51,528 nt of DNA from a virus: positions 1 to 51,528 of IMG/VR virus record IMGVR_UViG_3300025789_000052; one strand, written 5' to 3'. The notes beneath the pieces are model-generated. The model saw only the letters and a list, made by a program, of their open reading frames with translations, was not told where the DNA came from and ran no database searches. Below are positions 1 to 7,807 of the stretch, piece after piece; positions within the stretch are counted from its first letter, which is position 1, and each line of letters opens with the position of its first letter. The position numbers and the translations under genes are program-made.

Positions 1-67
1 CAATACCTTCATCTGAGTAGATAAACTGGATTGCATCAATTACTACTGGTTTTTTTCTAAACTTCAT
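1..67 (-). CDS. PGDYG-family-like phage protein (5' end only)
   Basis: Only the first 22 codons are in the window; the gene continues past the left edge. The N-terminus reads MKFRKKPVVIDAIQF, the typical opening of a widespread small phage/bacterial family (often annotated PGDYG protein). Start ATG overlaps the stop of the preceding membrane protein gene by 11 bases, so it belongs to the same minus-strand operon. Function of the family is unknown. Confidence 0.7.
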   Translation of the reverse strand, partial: MKFRKKPVVIDAIQFIYSDEGI

Positions 68-542
68 TTGTTTCCTCTATGCCTTCGTATTGGGCAAGTT
101 GCTTTTTGAAAGTTTCAAGTTGCTCAATCAAGTTAACAACACCACCGTGGTTCATAGTAATAGCACTATAACCCATTTTGAACTCTAGTCTGTTTTCGCT
201 AGTCATTCCTAACGAGTAATATGTTACACTTGGCTTTTTAGGTTCGGGAGGAAGATATCCACCACCGTCCCCGCCACCGTACTCTGTTTCCTCTTGTTTA
301 GGAAATGGTACAACATTATTAGGTTTCTTTTTAAACATATCAAACATATGATTCTCTTTCATATTAAGCCAACGAGCTAGCGGATTACACATTAACGGTA
401 GAGCCACCATAACAAGCCATACCAACTCTACAAGCATAGTATAGTCTCTATACGGGCTAAGAGCAACTAATACGGTTATACTAAGATAAAGAACACCGCT
501 CCAGAAGAGCCAATATCCTCCAGAGCGGCCAAATAACTTCAT
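57..542 (-). CDS. Small two-helix membrane protein with C-terminal soluble tail
   Basis: 161 aa. Two hydrophobic segments (about residues 10-28 and 36-53) form a hairpin in the inner membrane; then a charged linker, a Gly/Pro-rich stretch (residues 87-103) and a C-terminal domain of about 50 residues that ends in a predicted helix (VNLIEQLETFKKQL). I do not recognise a named family. It is translationally coupled to the next gene (11-base overlap) and follows a lipoprotein gene by one base, so the cluster may act at the envelope. Confidence 0.75.
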   Translation of the reverse strand: MKLFGRSGGYWLFWSGVLYLSITVLVALSPYRDYTMLVELVWLVMVALPLMCNPLARWLNMKENHMFDMFKKKPNNVVPFPKQEETEYGGGDGGGYLPPEPKKPSVTYYSLGMTSENRLEFKMGYSAITMNHGGVVNLIEQLETFKKQLAQYEGIEETNEV

Positions 543-543
543 A

Positions 544-1029
544 TCACTGAATTGGGAATGGTGATACTAAAATACGTGGTTCGATGTATACAGGCTTAGC
601 CTTGCCATCTTTATGATCCACACACAATACCCAAGTACCTTCAGCTGATGCTGGGCTATACAAACCGTTTGGATCTGCTTGTGGTAGTGTCACATAACCG
701 TGAGTACCATCACCGCCAACACGCATTGGGTTGGTGTACTGTGTAGCATACGGCAAACCAAAACCAATACTATCACATACCTTAGTCAATTGGTTATTCA
801 TACCGACCAAATAGGTTGTAGTAGGAGTATTCTTATCACGCAATTCAAGGATATCTTTGAACATACGCTTTTCAGCAAAGTTAGTGATAGCTGGCATGCC
901 AACTGATTGTACGGCCTGTAGGCTCAGTTCTTCTTGCTTACGGCGCTCAATCTGAGTTGATGTTTCATGCGGGGCATCACATGCTGTCAAAAGTGTTGCG
1001 ACAGCGGCAAGGGCTAGGATACGTTTCAT
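544..1029 (-). CDS. Lipoprotein (phage-conserved type)
   Basis: 161 aa. Signal peptide MKRILALAAVATLLTAC with a lipobox (LTAC, Cys17), so the mature protein is a lipid-anchored periplasmic or membrane protein. The mature part has two Cys later (CDSIG, WVLCVDH) that could form a disulfide in the periplasm, and a sequence (LPQADPNGLYSPASAEGTW) of the kind seen in small lipoproteins of T4-type phages. Overlaps the upstream gene by 4 bases. Role unknown; superinfection exclusion is a usual guess for phage lipoproteins but nothing here proves it. Confidence 0.8.
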   Translation of the reverse strand: MKRILALAAVATLLTACDAPHETSTQIERRKQEELSLQAVQSVGMPAITNFAEKRMFKDILELRDKNTPTTTYLVGMNNQLTKVCDSIGFGLPYATQYTNPMRVGGDGTHGYVTLPQADPNGLYSPASAEGTWVLCVDHKDGKAKPVYIEPRILVSPFPIQ

Positions 1030-1223
1030 TTTACAAACCTCGGAATTTTGGCTTCAGTGCCATGATATTGAAAATTATCTAACATTGGAACCAATGATTC
1101 CAACTCAGATGCTGGGTAACGTTCTATGACTTTATAGTCATTATCTATTAACATAAAATACAACTTGGTTGTACCTTCATCGATTTGCGGTTGAAAAATA
1201 TGTTTTAGATCATCTAAAATCAT
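1026..1223 (-). CDS. Hypothetical protein, 65 aa
   Basis: Small soluble protein with no recognised motif (starts MILDDLKHIF). ATGA-type overlaps on both sides tie it to the lipoprotein downstream and the membrane protein upstream. No function proposed. Confidence 0.65.
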   Translation of the reverse strand: MILDDLKHIFQPQIDEGTTKLYFMLIDNDYKVIERYPASELESLVPMLDNFQYHGTEAKIPRFVK

Positions 1224-1537
1224 TTTCCTGCTCGCAAGTCGTTGTAGAAGTTACGAAGGTTGGGAGGCAATTTGTCCTCAGGGTATACACTAAAACGGTG
1301 TAACACTATAGCACGGACAGCATCTTTATGATCCTTGTCCGCATTGATATAATCCATTTGGAGATTTTCCAAATCACGAATCATACCATCGTTGTACTGT
1401 TCACTTTGTTTGAACACTTCGTTGTCCACAGCACGATATTTGGGAGCAAAATAGCTGTAGGCAAAATAGCTACCAAACATACAAACTACGACAAATGCGA
1501 TCCAACCAATTACGATTGCTGAAAGTTCTTTAAACAT
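1220..1537 (-). CDS. Small single-pass membrane protein
   Basis: 105 aa from the ATG at 1537 (MFKELSAIV). That start is preferred over an upstream in-frame ATG because it lies 1 base after the stop of the lipoprotein gene upstream, like the other junctions here. One transmembrane helix (about residues 5-27, IVIGWIAFVVVCMFGSYFAY) is followed by a soluble, helical, charged domain. Not a recognised family; sits in the envelope-protein cluster. Confidence 0.75.
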   Translation of the reverse strand: MFKELSAIVIGWIAFVVVCMFGSYFAYSYFAPKYRAVDNEVFKQSEQYNDGMIRDLENLQMDYINADKDHKDAVRAIVLHRFSVYPEDKLPPNLRNFYNDLRAGK

Positions 1538-1538
1538 A

Positions 1539-2093
1539 TTAATTGTCCAATTCTTTAAATGCGTCAGGAGCACGACGAGCAGTGATTTCATTCATCTTTG
1601 CTTGTTCTTTTGCCTTGCGCAAAATGTTTGCATCACCGGTAGGCAATGCTACCAATACGTATACACGGAAACGATTTCCTTCTGCTACACGTTTGATTTC
1701 TTTAACCTCTACACCTGTAAGGTCAACCTTATCGCAACTTGTACGCAAGGCCATTTCTGACATTTCTGTACTAGCTCGATCAGTATCTGCACGATAGATC
1801 TTTGTACGTTGACTAGCAGTACCGCCAGCGGCCATACAAATCTTGCCATATGCATCTGCTTTAGCTTTGATATCTGCCATACTAAAATCACCGCTAACAG
1901 CACTACCTGATTCGTAGATGGCACTATTACTGATAGGAACTTCAGTCATCCACTTAGGAGCCTTGTCGATAGCTTTTTCAACATAACGTTCTTGACGTTC
2001 ACGTTCATTATCGGCACGCTTTTGATACGGATCAGTTGTACCACAAGCCGCCAAAATAGCTACAATAGGAACTAGCAATAGAATTTTTTTCAT
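1539..2093 (-). CDS. LPP20-like lipoprotein
   Basis: 184 aa from ATG 2093. Signal peptide MKKILLLVPIVAILAAC with lipobox LAAC. The mature region contains PKWMTEVPIS and a following Ala-rich alpha/beta segment with a C-terminal RVYVLVALP strand, the pattern of the LPP20 lipoprotein domain known from bacterial outer-membrane lipoproteins. The start is fixed by the TAATG overlap with the entericidin-like gene; the longer reading frame upstream overlaps that gene and has no signal peptide at its end. Function in a phage unknown. Confidence 0.8.
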   Translation of the reverse strand: MKKILLLVPIVAILAACGTTDPYQKRADNERERQERYVEKAIDKAPKWMTEVPISNSAIYESGSAVSGDFSMADIKAKADAYGKICMAAGGTASQRTKIYRADTDRASTEMSEMALRTSCDKVDLTGVEVKEIKRVAEGNRFRVYVLVALPTGDANILRKAKEQAKMNEITARRAPDAFKELDN

Positions 2094-2218
2094 TATTTTC
2101 CACCCATCTTTTCTTTTGTCCATTCTGCGGACGATTGAATATCCTTGCCAACACCTGCTACAGTGCCACAAGCAGTTAATAAAAAACCAACCAAAAATGC
2201 TACAATGATCAATTTCAT
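2093..2218 (-). CDS. Entericidin A/B-like small lipoprotein
   Basis: 41 aa: signal segment MKLIIVAFLVGFLLTAC with lipobox LTAC, then GTVAGVGKDIQSSAEWTK, which matches the entericidin pattern (C-N/G-T-V-x-G-x-G-x-D-I-Q). Entericidins are short membrane lipoproteins, in bacteria linked to a lysis-promoting/antidote pair. ATGA overlap with the upstream gene and TAATG overlap with the LPP20-like gene show translational coupling. Bacterial members are common; seeing one inside a phage lipoprotein operon is unusual. Confidence 0.85.
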   Translation of the reverse strand: MKLIIVAFLVGFLLTACGTVAGVGKDIQSSAEWTKEKMGGK

Positions 2219-2343
2219 TTTGCCAACTCCGAACTCTGTGTTTTAACTGTGTCTACGCCTTTGTCCAACATACGAGCAATACCGGAGAATCCAACAGTTG
2301 CTAGTACTAGTCCAAAAACTGTGCCTGCTATAAATGCCTTCAT
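2215..2343 (-). CDS. Small membrane protein, first gene of lipoprotein operon
   Basis: 42 aa from ATG 2343 (MKAFIAGTVFGLVLATVGF): one transmembrane helix then a short amphipathic tail (MLDKGVDTVKTQSSELAK). The start is preceded by a good ribosome-binding site (AGAGAGG) and lies about 30 bases after a strong promoter -10 box. Resembles small phage/bacterial proteins that sit next to entericidin genes. No function assigned. Confidence 0.75.
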   Translation of the reverse strand: MKAFIAGTVFGLVLATVGFSGIARMLDKGVDTVKTQSSELAK

Positions 2344-2373
2344 AAAAGCCTCTCTGTGTGTTAATGTATATGT

Positions 2374-2402
2374 ATTGTAACTGATCTGAGTAGAATCGTC
2401 AA
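2374..2402 (-). promoter_or_regulatory. Sigma70-type promoter
   Basis: -35 TTGACG and -10 TACAAT separated by exactly 17 bases, about 30 bases upstream of the start at 2343. It should drive the 2343-to-1 lipoprotein/membrane operon early in infection by host RNA polymerase. Confidence 0.85.
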
Positions 2403-2418
2403 CGATTAAGTTTGCCAA

Positions 2419-2814
2419 TTAGCTGTCTTTGCGTAGACATGCAATATTGGCTTGCGTATTAAAAGTCCCGCCCAAACTCAAAAGGAGATTTTTTCTAGCT
2501 CGTTCGGTTGCATAGTAGCAAAGGCTGTCCAATTGTTCCAAGCCAGTTTCTGTTTCTTCCAGATGGTGGGTTTCACCGTCTATAACAATATCAAAGTTTA
2601 CAGTACATTCACCCTTGTTGCCCCAATCAAACTTGTCCTTAACTAGGTTAGTTATAGCACCGACTTTATGTTCGGTTACTAGGGTACTAGATGTTTCAGT
2701 GACACATCCTTCTTTATCTGGTGTAATATATTTGACCTGAGGACTAGCAGTAGGTGCAGGAGTTGGGCCGCACCCTGCTAATAAAATAACAAGTAAAATT
2801 GGTAAGCATTTCAT
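2419..2814 (-). CDS. Lipoprotein, 131 aa
   Basis: Start ATG 2814 gives signal peptide MKCLPILLVILLAGC with lipobox LAGC, then a Pro/Thr/Ala-rich linker (PTPAPTAS) and a soluble domain with three or four further Cys (for example KEGCVTET, GECTVNF, SLCYYA, NIACL) that could pair as disulfides in the periplasm. Not recognised beyond that. Separate promoter upstream. Confidence 0.75.
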   Translation of the reverse strand: MKCLPILLVILLAGCGPTPAPTASPQVKYITPDKEGCVTETSSTLVTEHKVGAITNLVKDKFDWGNKGECTVNFDIVIDGETHHLEETETGLEQLDSLCYYATERARKNLLLSLGGTFNTQANIACLRKDS

Positions 2815-2844
2815 TGTACATACTTTCTCTGTTACGATATTAGC

Positions 2845-2873
2845 ATTGTACAACCATTAACGATACTTGTCAT
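2845..2873 (-). promoter_or_regulatory. Sigma70-type promoter
   Basis: -35 ATGACA, 17-base spacer, -10 TACAAT, ending about 31 bases before the lipoprotein start at 2814. Same geometry as the other promoters in the window. It overlaps the end of the gene at 2857. Confidence 0.7.
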
Positions 2874-3276
2874 CCAATTCGACGCTCGAAAGTCCAGCAA
2901 TAGTTTGGAACTTTTCCCAAGCCTTTTTAGCGGCAGGATTCTTTTCCAATTCGCTATTTGGTAGTACTGCTTCTAACCAAATTTCTGGACGGCGAACTGG
3001 GTGTGTACCAAATTTACGTGGCTGATGTAGCTTGCCTCTTTCCCAAAGTTCGACGCTTACGCTACGAAATTGATCTTCAGCATCATCTGGATAGTGAGCC
3101 CACTCTGGATTACTCCAGGCTGAAAATTTATGATAGCCTTCCCAAATGCCATCCCATTGCTTATCGTCATTTGGATCAAAATCCGTACGACTAATAACGA
3201 CTAGCACATCGTCAATGTCTACTACTCCGTCAACAATGTCTCGAACGCAACGACTAAAACTAAGTCCAATTTTCAT
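2857..3276 (-). CDS. Conserved phage hypothetical protein, 139 aa
   Basis: Start ATG 3276 (MKIGLSFSRCVRDIVDGVVD) chosen because the frame upstream overlaps the neighbouring gene and looks non-coding. The opening IGLSFSRCVRDIV and the DDVLVVISRTDFDP segment recall a family seen in many phages; function unknown. The gene lies one base from the previous gene's stop, so they are one operon. Confidence 0.7.
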   Translation of the reverse strand: MKIGLSFSRCVRDIVDGVVDIDDVLVVISRTDFDPNDDKQWDGIWEGYHKFSAWSNPEWAHYPDDAEDQFRSVSVELWERGKLHQPRKFGTHPVRRPEIWLEAVLPNSELEKNPAAKKAWEKFQTIAGLSSVELDDKYR

Positions 3277-3277
3277 A

Positions 3278-3469
3278 CTATCTTCCTGTGGATGTGCGAG
3301 TGACTTGCGGTCCTGCACTTTCGAAGTCCATACCAGCATTACGACCTTCGTAACACCGACCATTCCATTTCATACTAATCTTAACTGCCTTGCCAACGAT
3401 AACGTTCAGGATCTTGTGTTCTTCAAAATCCTGAACGACTGCTTCAGTCAGCTTGGCACTTTTTGCCAT
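3278..3469 (-). CDS. Hypothetical protein, 63 aa
   Basis: From ATG 3469 (MAKSAKLTEAVVQDFEEH). Short alpha/beta protein with basic C-terminus; no recognised domain. Lies between two coupled genes in the same direction. Confidence 0.6.
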   Translation of the reverse strand: MAKSAKLTEAVVQDFEEHKILNVIVGKAVKISMKWNGRCYEGRNAGMDFESAGPQVTRTSTGR

Positions 3470-3485
3470 TTTGATTTGGCAAGTA

Positions 3486-3800
3486 TCACTGTGCCTGAGT
3501 ATTGTTGCCAACTTCTTCCCCTAGGGTAAATGTTACCTTCTTAATACTATCCCAGCGAAAACTACGCCAAGCATCTGCTTCTAAATCAAATACTGGCATA
3601 ACATCTTCGTTTATTTTACGTTCTGCTTTAGATTCAAGTATAGTAGGATCTTTAAACAGAATATGAGTAGCACTAGTGGTACACTTCATGACACGTTCAG
3701 TACCGTCTTTTTTAGTAAAAGTTACAGTAACTGGACCAAAGTTAAGATGCCCCTTAAGCCATTTTTTAAATAGCGTTAGCTCTTTTTCATTTAAGGTCAT
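3486..3800 (-). CDS. SH3-like phage protein (DUF2693-like)
   Basis: 104 aa from ATG 3800 (MTLNEKELTLFKKWLKGHL). The segment PVTVTFTKKDGTERVMKC followed by a C-terminal MPVFDLEADAWRSFRWDSI is the pattern of a small SH3-barrel-like family common in T4-type phages (I recall it as DUF2693). No biochemical role is known. Overlaps the coiled-coil gene upstream by 14 bases. Confidence 0.7.
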   Translation of the reverse strand: MTLNEKELTLFKKWLKGHLNFGPVTVTFTKKDGTERVMKCTTSATHILFKDPTILESKAERKINEDVMPVFDLEADAWRSFRWDSIKKVTFTLGEEVGNNTQAQ

Positions 3801-3960
3801 TAACGTGCCTTTCCATTTCGGCAACACGTGCTTGAAGTTGTACTACAGCCGATTCTAGCTTTTCAATATGCTCAGCTACCTGACTCATAAACTCGGCTGT
3901 ATTTTGGCCGGTGATCCGTAGCATCTCTGGTACGCTAGGCGGTTTCAAATTTTCACTCAT
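3787..3960 (-). CDS. Short coiled-coil protein, 57 aa
   Basis: Starts MSENLKPPSVPEMLRITGQN; residues 21-57 form a clear amphipathic heptad pattern (VAEHIEKLESAVVQLQARV), so it probably dimerises or trimerises. Stop codon lies inside the next gene (14-base overlap); the start abuts the stop of the phosphoesterase gene. Function unknown. Confidence 0.75.
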   Translation of the reverse strand: MSENLKPPSVPEMLRITGQNTAEFMSQVAEHIEKLESAVVQLQARVAEMERHVNDLK

Positions 3961-4821
3961 TTAAATCTCCAATAAAATGTTAGGGTTCCAACCGGTGTCT
4001 TCGTTATAACCGTCGTTTTCGTAACCACGTGGGTTACAAACAATTCTTGTCCCACCAATCACGTAATCAAAAGGGTGATGTGTGTGACCATGTGTCCACA
4101 GTTTAACCTGTGGGTGATCTAAAATGAACTCACTCAAATCACTGTGGTAGCCACCGTTCATCAATGTGTCGCTACCATACATTGGATGGCAACTTTGAAA
4201 GCTAGGACTGTGATGTCCTACTACAACACACTTCTTATCTTTGTTTTGCTCAACTACAATTTTAATGTAGGCAAGAGTCTTGTCATGACGAATTGCAACA
4301 TCTAACGAACTCATAGGTGCGTAACTTCTAAATTCGTTACGAACAATTCGGAAGTCGTTCATCATACCTTCAATAGCATGCATAGTCAACGGATCACGCC
4401 GATTCATGTTAGTCCAAAGTGTTCCCCCGACAAACACTACATCATCAATAATTTTAGTGTCATTTTCTAACAAGTAGATGTTAGGAAACTTAGCCATTTC
4501 ATCACGCATGTAATCAATAGCCGCATAGAACTTGCCGTGATAGAATTCGTGATTACCCATTACGTAGATAACGTGTGGGAATTGAAAACTACAACGCTTA
4601 AAGAAATCTCTATAACGCTGTGCGGCTTGTTGTCTACGACCTAACCCAGTACCTTTGGCAATAGCCTCTTGGTCTGAAGTATTGTTAGGTTCTGGATGGT
4701 CGTGCAGATCCTGAGCAACACAAATGTCACCAGAAAGGATCAGGACATCATAGTCCTGATCGTTTTGAATGTTAATGTCACTGAACTCTAAATGTAGATC
4801 ACTGACTAATTTAATTTTCAT
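3961..4821 (-). CDS. Calcineurin-like metallophosphoesterase
   Basis: 286 aa, cytoplasmic. The full two-metal signature is visible: D8-L-H10 (DLH), G31-D32, G-N90-H91-E, a later GHH (about residue 203) and GHTHH (about residue 245). These ligands bind two divalent metals that hydrolyse a phosphomono- or diester. Length is normal for the family. The substrate cannot be read from sequence. Start is fixed by abutting neighbours (stop to start with no gap). Confidence 0.9.
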   Translation of the reverse strand: MKIKLVSDLHLEFSDINIQNDQDYDVLILSGDICVAQDLHDHPEPNNTSDQEAIAKGTGLGRRQQAAQRYRDFFKRCSFQFPHVIYVMGNHEFYHGKFYAAIDYMRDEMAKFPNIYLLENDTKIIDDVVFVGGTLWTNMNRRDPLTMHAIEGMMNDFRIVRNEFRSYAPMSSLDVAIRHDKTLAYIKIVVEQNKDKKCVVVGHHSPSFQSCHPMYGSDTLMNGGYHSDLSEFILDHPQVKLWTHGHTHHPFDYVIGGTRIVCNPRGYENDGYNEDTGWNPNILLEI

Positions 4822-5421
4822 TTAATCCTCTTCGGTTATCTCTTCCCCAAATTCATACTCAGGGTATTCTTTTTTAAACTTATCTGCATCTTCTTTAGTA
4901 TACTCGCCTTTTTCAACTTTGTCAACAAAATCTTTGAGCATCTTGTTCATCCAATCGTTGAATGTCATATTTTCAGCATGTGCGGCTTTGAACGCAAACA
5001 TTAGCAAATCGTCTGGCAAGTCTAGTGGAATGCTTACATCTGTACTGTATTCTCGACCTTCTTTGATTGCTAAACATTTTTGAATAAAGTCATCATCGAC
5101 TTCAAGGTCAACATACTCAACATCGTCCCAAGCCTCATTTAGATTAACATCACGGGCCTTTGCTTCTTTGATGTGTTTTTTACGTTTGTTCTCGGCAATC
5201 ATACGATAAGCACGATCATTGGTAAAGTCGCATACTGAAACTTCATAGACCTTTTGAGTCTTAGTGCTGAATACAATGTTGAAACTCCATCCACCCTTGT
5301 CGTGAAGTCCATTCCAACTAGATAGCTGATACGCATTTGAGCCGTAGCAATTCCAACCATAATCACCACCTTCAGTGATACGATAGTCAACTAGTTCCAT
5401 CCATTCTTTCATTGTAATCAT
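4822..5421 (-). CDS. Conserved phage hypothetical protein, 199 aa
   Basis: N-terminal domain rich in Trp/Tyr/Gly (DYGWNCYGSNAYQLSSWNG) and an acidic helical C-terminus (EYTKEDADKFKKEYPEYEF). Middle section LDLPDDLLMFAFKAAHAENM looks like a small ribbon-helix/arc-like helix-turn-helix often used in DNA-binding or antitoxin-like proteins, but this is weak. ATGA overlap with the upstream gene. No function assigned. Confidence 0.65.
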   Translation of the reverse strand: MITMKEWMELVDYRITEGGDYGWNCYGSNAYQLSSWNGLHDKGGWSFNIVFSTKTQKVYEVSVCDFTNDRAYRMIAENKRKKHIKEAKARDVNLNEAWDDVEYVDLEVDDDFIQKCLAIKEGREYSTDVSIPLDLPDDLLMFAFKAAHAENMTFNDWMNKMLKDFVDKVEKGEYTKEDADKFKKEYPEYEFGEEITEED

Positions 5422-5990
5422 TGCTCGAATCCTTCTTTGAGTAATCTTTTTTCTTCACATGAATTGCAAATGGATCTCATCCATCCGCCGTCATTTTGTA
5501 CTTCACTCGGGTTGCCACATGACTCACAAGTAACACCACTTAGGCTTTCTGCTAGGCTAACCATACCACGAATATAGTCATCGCCGCCTGTGTAGTAAAA
5601 CCGTAGTGTACCAAACTTTTCCTTAACCTGGTCCAATGTGACCTGCGGAATAGGTTCGGGAATAGCTATAGGATACCGATCAATAAGCTCTTGTCTACGC
5701 TTTTCTTTGTACTCTTGGTTAATCATATCCTTGTACTCTTCATCAAACAATGTAGAGTCTCCAGCTTTGAGCTGTTCAGACATTTGGTTAAATTTGATAG
5801 CAACTTCACGCTGTCGTTCTTTCCAATCAATGTGATGTTGAATATTACCCATAAGCTGATTGAGAATCTGGAACCAACCGTCTCCACAATCAAAGCCCCA
5901 GCACATACAAGTTTCCATCATGTTCTTGTCACGGTTCACCATCATCTTAGGATAAACCTTACATAAGTATTCGTCTAGTTCTCGTTTCAT
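5418..5990 (-). CDS. Phage protein with C-terminal zinc ribbon
   Basis: 190 aa. C-terminal four-Cys zinc site: CESCG (about residue 158) and CNSCE (about residue 178). Before it is the segment QVKEKFGTLRFYYTGGDD, conserved in a family found in many phages and some bacteria. N-terminal half is helical with a Cys/Trp-rich patch (CMCWGFDCGDGW). Likely a nucleic-acid or protein-binding protein; function unknown. Confidence 0.75.
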   Translation of the reverse strand: MKRELDEYLCKVYPKMMVNRDKNMMETCMCWGFDCGDGWFQILNQLMGNIQHHIDWKERQREVAIKFNQMSEQLKAGDSTLFDEEYKDMINQEYKEKRRQELIDRYPIAIPEPIPQVTLDQVKEKFGTLRFYYTGGDDYIRGMVSLAESLSGVTCESCGNPSEVQNDGGWMRSICNSCEEKRLLKEGFEQ

Positions 5991-6208
5991 ATAATCTTTC
6001 CTAAGCCTACATAAATCAGTTCATCTAACTCAGCTTGATAGTCTTGACCTTGCCTACGTTTGAGCCAAATGGCAGTTAGTAGTTCTCGACCATCACCGTA
6101 GTCTGTGGCACCAGCCCCACGGCTTTCTAATTCTTCAATTAGATCATCTGTATCAAAGTCGCCCAAGTCGACTTCTACTTCTACCTCGGTATATACTGTT
6201 TTATACAT
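5987..6208 (-). CDS. Hypothetical protein, 73 aa
   Basis: Acidic small protein (MYKTVYTEVEVEVDLGDFD). Overlaps by 4 bases with the gene downstream and by 1 base with the gene upstream, so it is translated as part of the operon. Similar small acidic proteins occur widely in phages; no function known. Confidence 0.7.
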   Translation of the reverse strand: MYKTVYTEVEVEVDLGDFDTDDLIEELESRGAGATDYGDGRELLTAIWLKRRQGQDYQAELDELIYVGLGKII

Positions 6209-6882
6209 TACTGAGCCGCCTTTACATAATTGAGTCTAGTAACATCGTTACCGTGTTTCCAATGTTTGGAATGATCCTTAACCTTAGCTTTGACGATAAC
6301 ACATGCACCTAATTGTAGATTAGTTTTGCTAATCCAAGAAGCCATTTTGTTGTTTATTATAGCAGAAGTATTGTAGCCCTCAAAGTTTTTTGACTTAACT
6401 GACTCGATTATTTCGCAGTCTAAGTCTACTAGCTGGGATCCGATAGTTCCTAGATATCCAACCTCAACTGTGCGTGAAACTTTTTTAATTCTATTTTGGA
6501 AAACATCACGAGCCTGAACACTAGGCAAACAAGCTATCCAACCAAATTCATTTTCTTTAACAGTGTCGCCACTAAGCAATGAATGTATTTTGGTTAGAAA
6601 TTCGTCTTCGCCTTCGATCGCGGCAAAAATTAATCGCTTGTAATAAGTTTTAATATCTTCAGCACGAGCAACATCTTCAGATTCGACTTTGAGTGCTTTA
6701 GTATCAGGAATGACCATCTTGTCATCTAATGTGTAAAGCATCAGAGTTTTGTTTGATTGCTTGTTATACATGAATACGCCATCATCTGCGTAAACTGGTT
6801 CAATGTCTTTAACATATGCCCCATTGATCCGTTGCGCGGCACAGGCCAATTCTAATACTTGCTGTGTAGGAAACTCTTTCAT
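6208..6882 (-). CDS. Conserved hypothetical protein, about 224 aa
   Basis: I take ATG 6882 (MKEFPTQQVLELACAAQ); an in-frame GTG at 6891 is possible. No recognised domain; mixed alpha/beta, cytoplasmic. A strong promoter with -10 TAAAAT lies about 30 bases upstream inside the end of the previous gene, so this is the first gene of the 6.9-to-4 kb early operon. Confidence 0.65.
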   Translation of the reverse strand: MKEFPTQQVLELACAAQRINGAYVKDIEPVYADDGVFMYNKQSNKTLMLYTLDDKMVIPDTKALKVESEDVARAEDIKTYYKRLIFAAIEGEDEFLTKIHSLLSGDTVKENEFGWIACLPSVQARDVFQNRIKKVSRTVEVGYLGTIGSQLVDLDCEIIESVKSKNFEGYNTSAIINNKMASWISKTNLQLGACVIVKAKVKDHSKHWKHGNDVTRLNYVKAAQ

Positions 6883-6912
6883 GTCGCTCACTCTATGAGT
6901 TAATATACAAGT

Positions 6913-6941
6913 ATTTTACATGAAAATCATATCTGTGTCAA
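6913..6941 (-). promoter_or_regulatory. Sigma70-type promoter inside preceding gene
   Basis: -35 TTGACA, 17 bases, -10 TAAAAT. It overlaps the 3' end of the metallopeptidase-like gene (6916 onward) and points at the gene starting at 6882. Confidence 0.75.
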
Positions 6942-7584
6942 CTTTTTGCAGGCGTACATACACCTTTTTGGCTAACCGTTTTAGTATTGGATGTTGGATA
7001 GAGTTGAATTGTCCAAAATAAGAACTCAGACAAGGGCTAACATAGCGGTCATTGAATTTGAGCTTGCATAGGCTTTCAAATCGTATCATGTATCGTAGTG
7101 CCCGATACTTGCCTAGGCTACGACATAGTTCAATAGCTATACTAACTGCATAAGCATCTAATTCATCTGGATCAGCTAGATACTCGTTATAGGGTGCCTT
7201 GTCATGATTAAAATATGAAATGTGTTTTCTTTTAAAACTTTGACGCTGATGTTTAAACTCATGTACTACTGCATCAAATACTTGAACTAGTAGTTCGGTT
7301 ACTTGTTTAACATCCCACAGTAGTGTTTTATCAAAGTTATGGTGGACCACTACTTCGATAGAAATATCGCCATTTTGATCGTCTTCAGAATCGTAGTAGG
7401 CATTAACATAAAATTCCTCAGTGTTGAGCTTCTTATCTCGATCTGATTTTATCTTAAGTGTTAGCCCGTGTTCTTTGAACTCTCTGCGTAACATAGTTAA
7501 CAAGTTTTGGAAACTAACTCCATGTTTGCTTTTATACCTAACCTGGCTACAAACAGAGCAAACTGTTTCCATTATACTGTTCAT
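6916..7584 (-). CDS. HExxH metallopeptidase-like protein
   Basis: 222 aa. Residues around 108-116 read AVVHEFKHQ: HEFKH is an HExxH zinc site on a helix, followed about 25 residues later by YLADPDELDAYA, a plausible third acidic ligand, as in minimal gluzincin-like or ImmA-like domains. An N-terminal CSVCSQ could bind metal too. Substrate unknown. A second in-frame start (METVCSV) lies 4 codons in. Confidence 0.65.
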   Translation of the reverse strand: MNSIMETVCSVCSQVRYKSKHGVSFQNLLTMLRREFKEHGLTLKIKSDRDKKLNTEEFYVNAYYDSEDDQNGDISIEVVVHHNFDKTLLWDVKQVTELLVQVFDAVVHEFKHQRQSFKRKHISYFNHDKAPYNEYLADPDELDAYAVSIAIELCRSLGKYRALRYMIRFESLCKLKFNDRYVSPCLSSYFGQFNSIQHPILKRLAKKVYVRLQKVDTDMIFM

Positions 7585-7585
7585 G

Positions 7586-7807
7586 TTACAACCTATAAGT
7601 TACACGACCCTTACTTAGATCATATGGGCTAACTTCAATCTTAACTGAGTCGCCTTCAATAATTCTAATCTTATGCTGTTTCAATTTTCCGCTAAGATAA
7701 CATATCAGCATGTGTGCTACATTATCTACAGATACCCTATACATGTTCCCGGGCAATACTTCTTTAACTAGTCCCGTTAATTCGATTACGTCTTCTTTGT
7801 TGCTCAT
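7586..7807 (-). CDS. infA: Translation initiation factor IF-1
   Basis: 73 aa, the same size as bacterial IF-1, a single OB-fold. Diagnostic segments: KEDVIELTGLVKEVLPGNMYRV, then LSGKLKQHKIRII, GDSVKIEVSPYDLSKGR and VTYRL at the C-terminus, all at the positions expected for InfA. IF-1 binds the ribosomal A site and helps IF-2/IF-3 form the initiation complex. Overlaps the AbrB-like gene by ATGA. A phage copy could replace or modify host initiation on phage mRNAs. Confidence 0.95.
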   Translation of the reverse strand: MSNKEDVIELTGLVKEVLPGNMYRVSVDNVAHMLICYLSGKLKQHKIRIIEGDSVKIEVSPYDLSKGRVTYRL

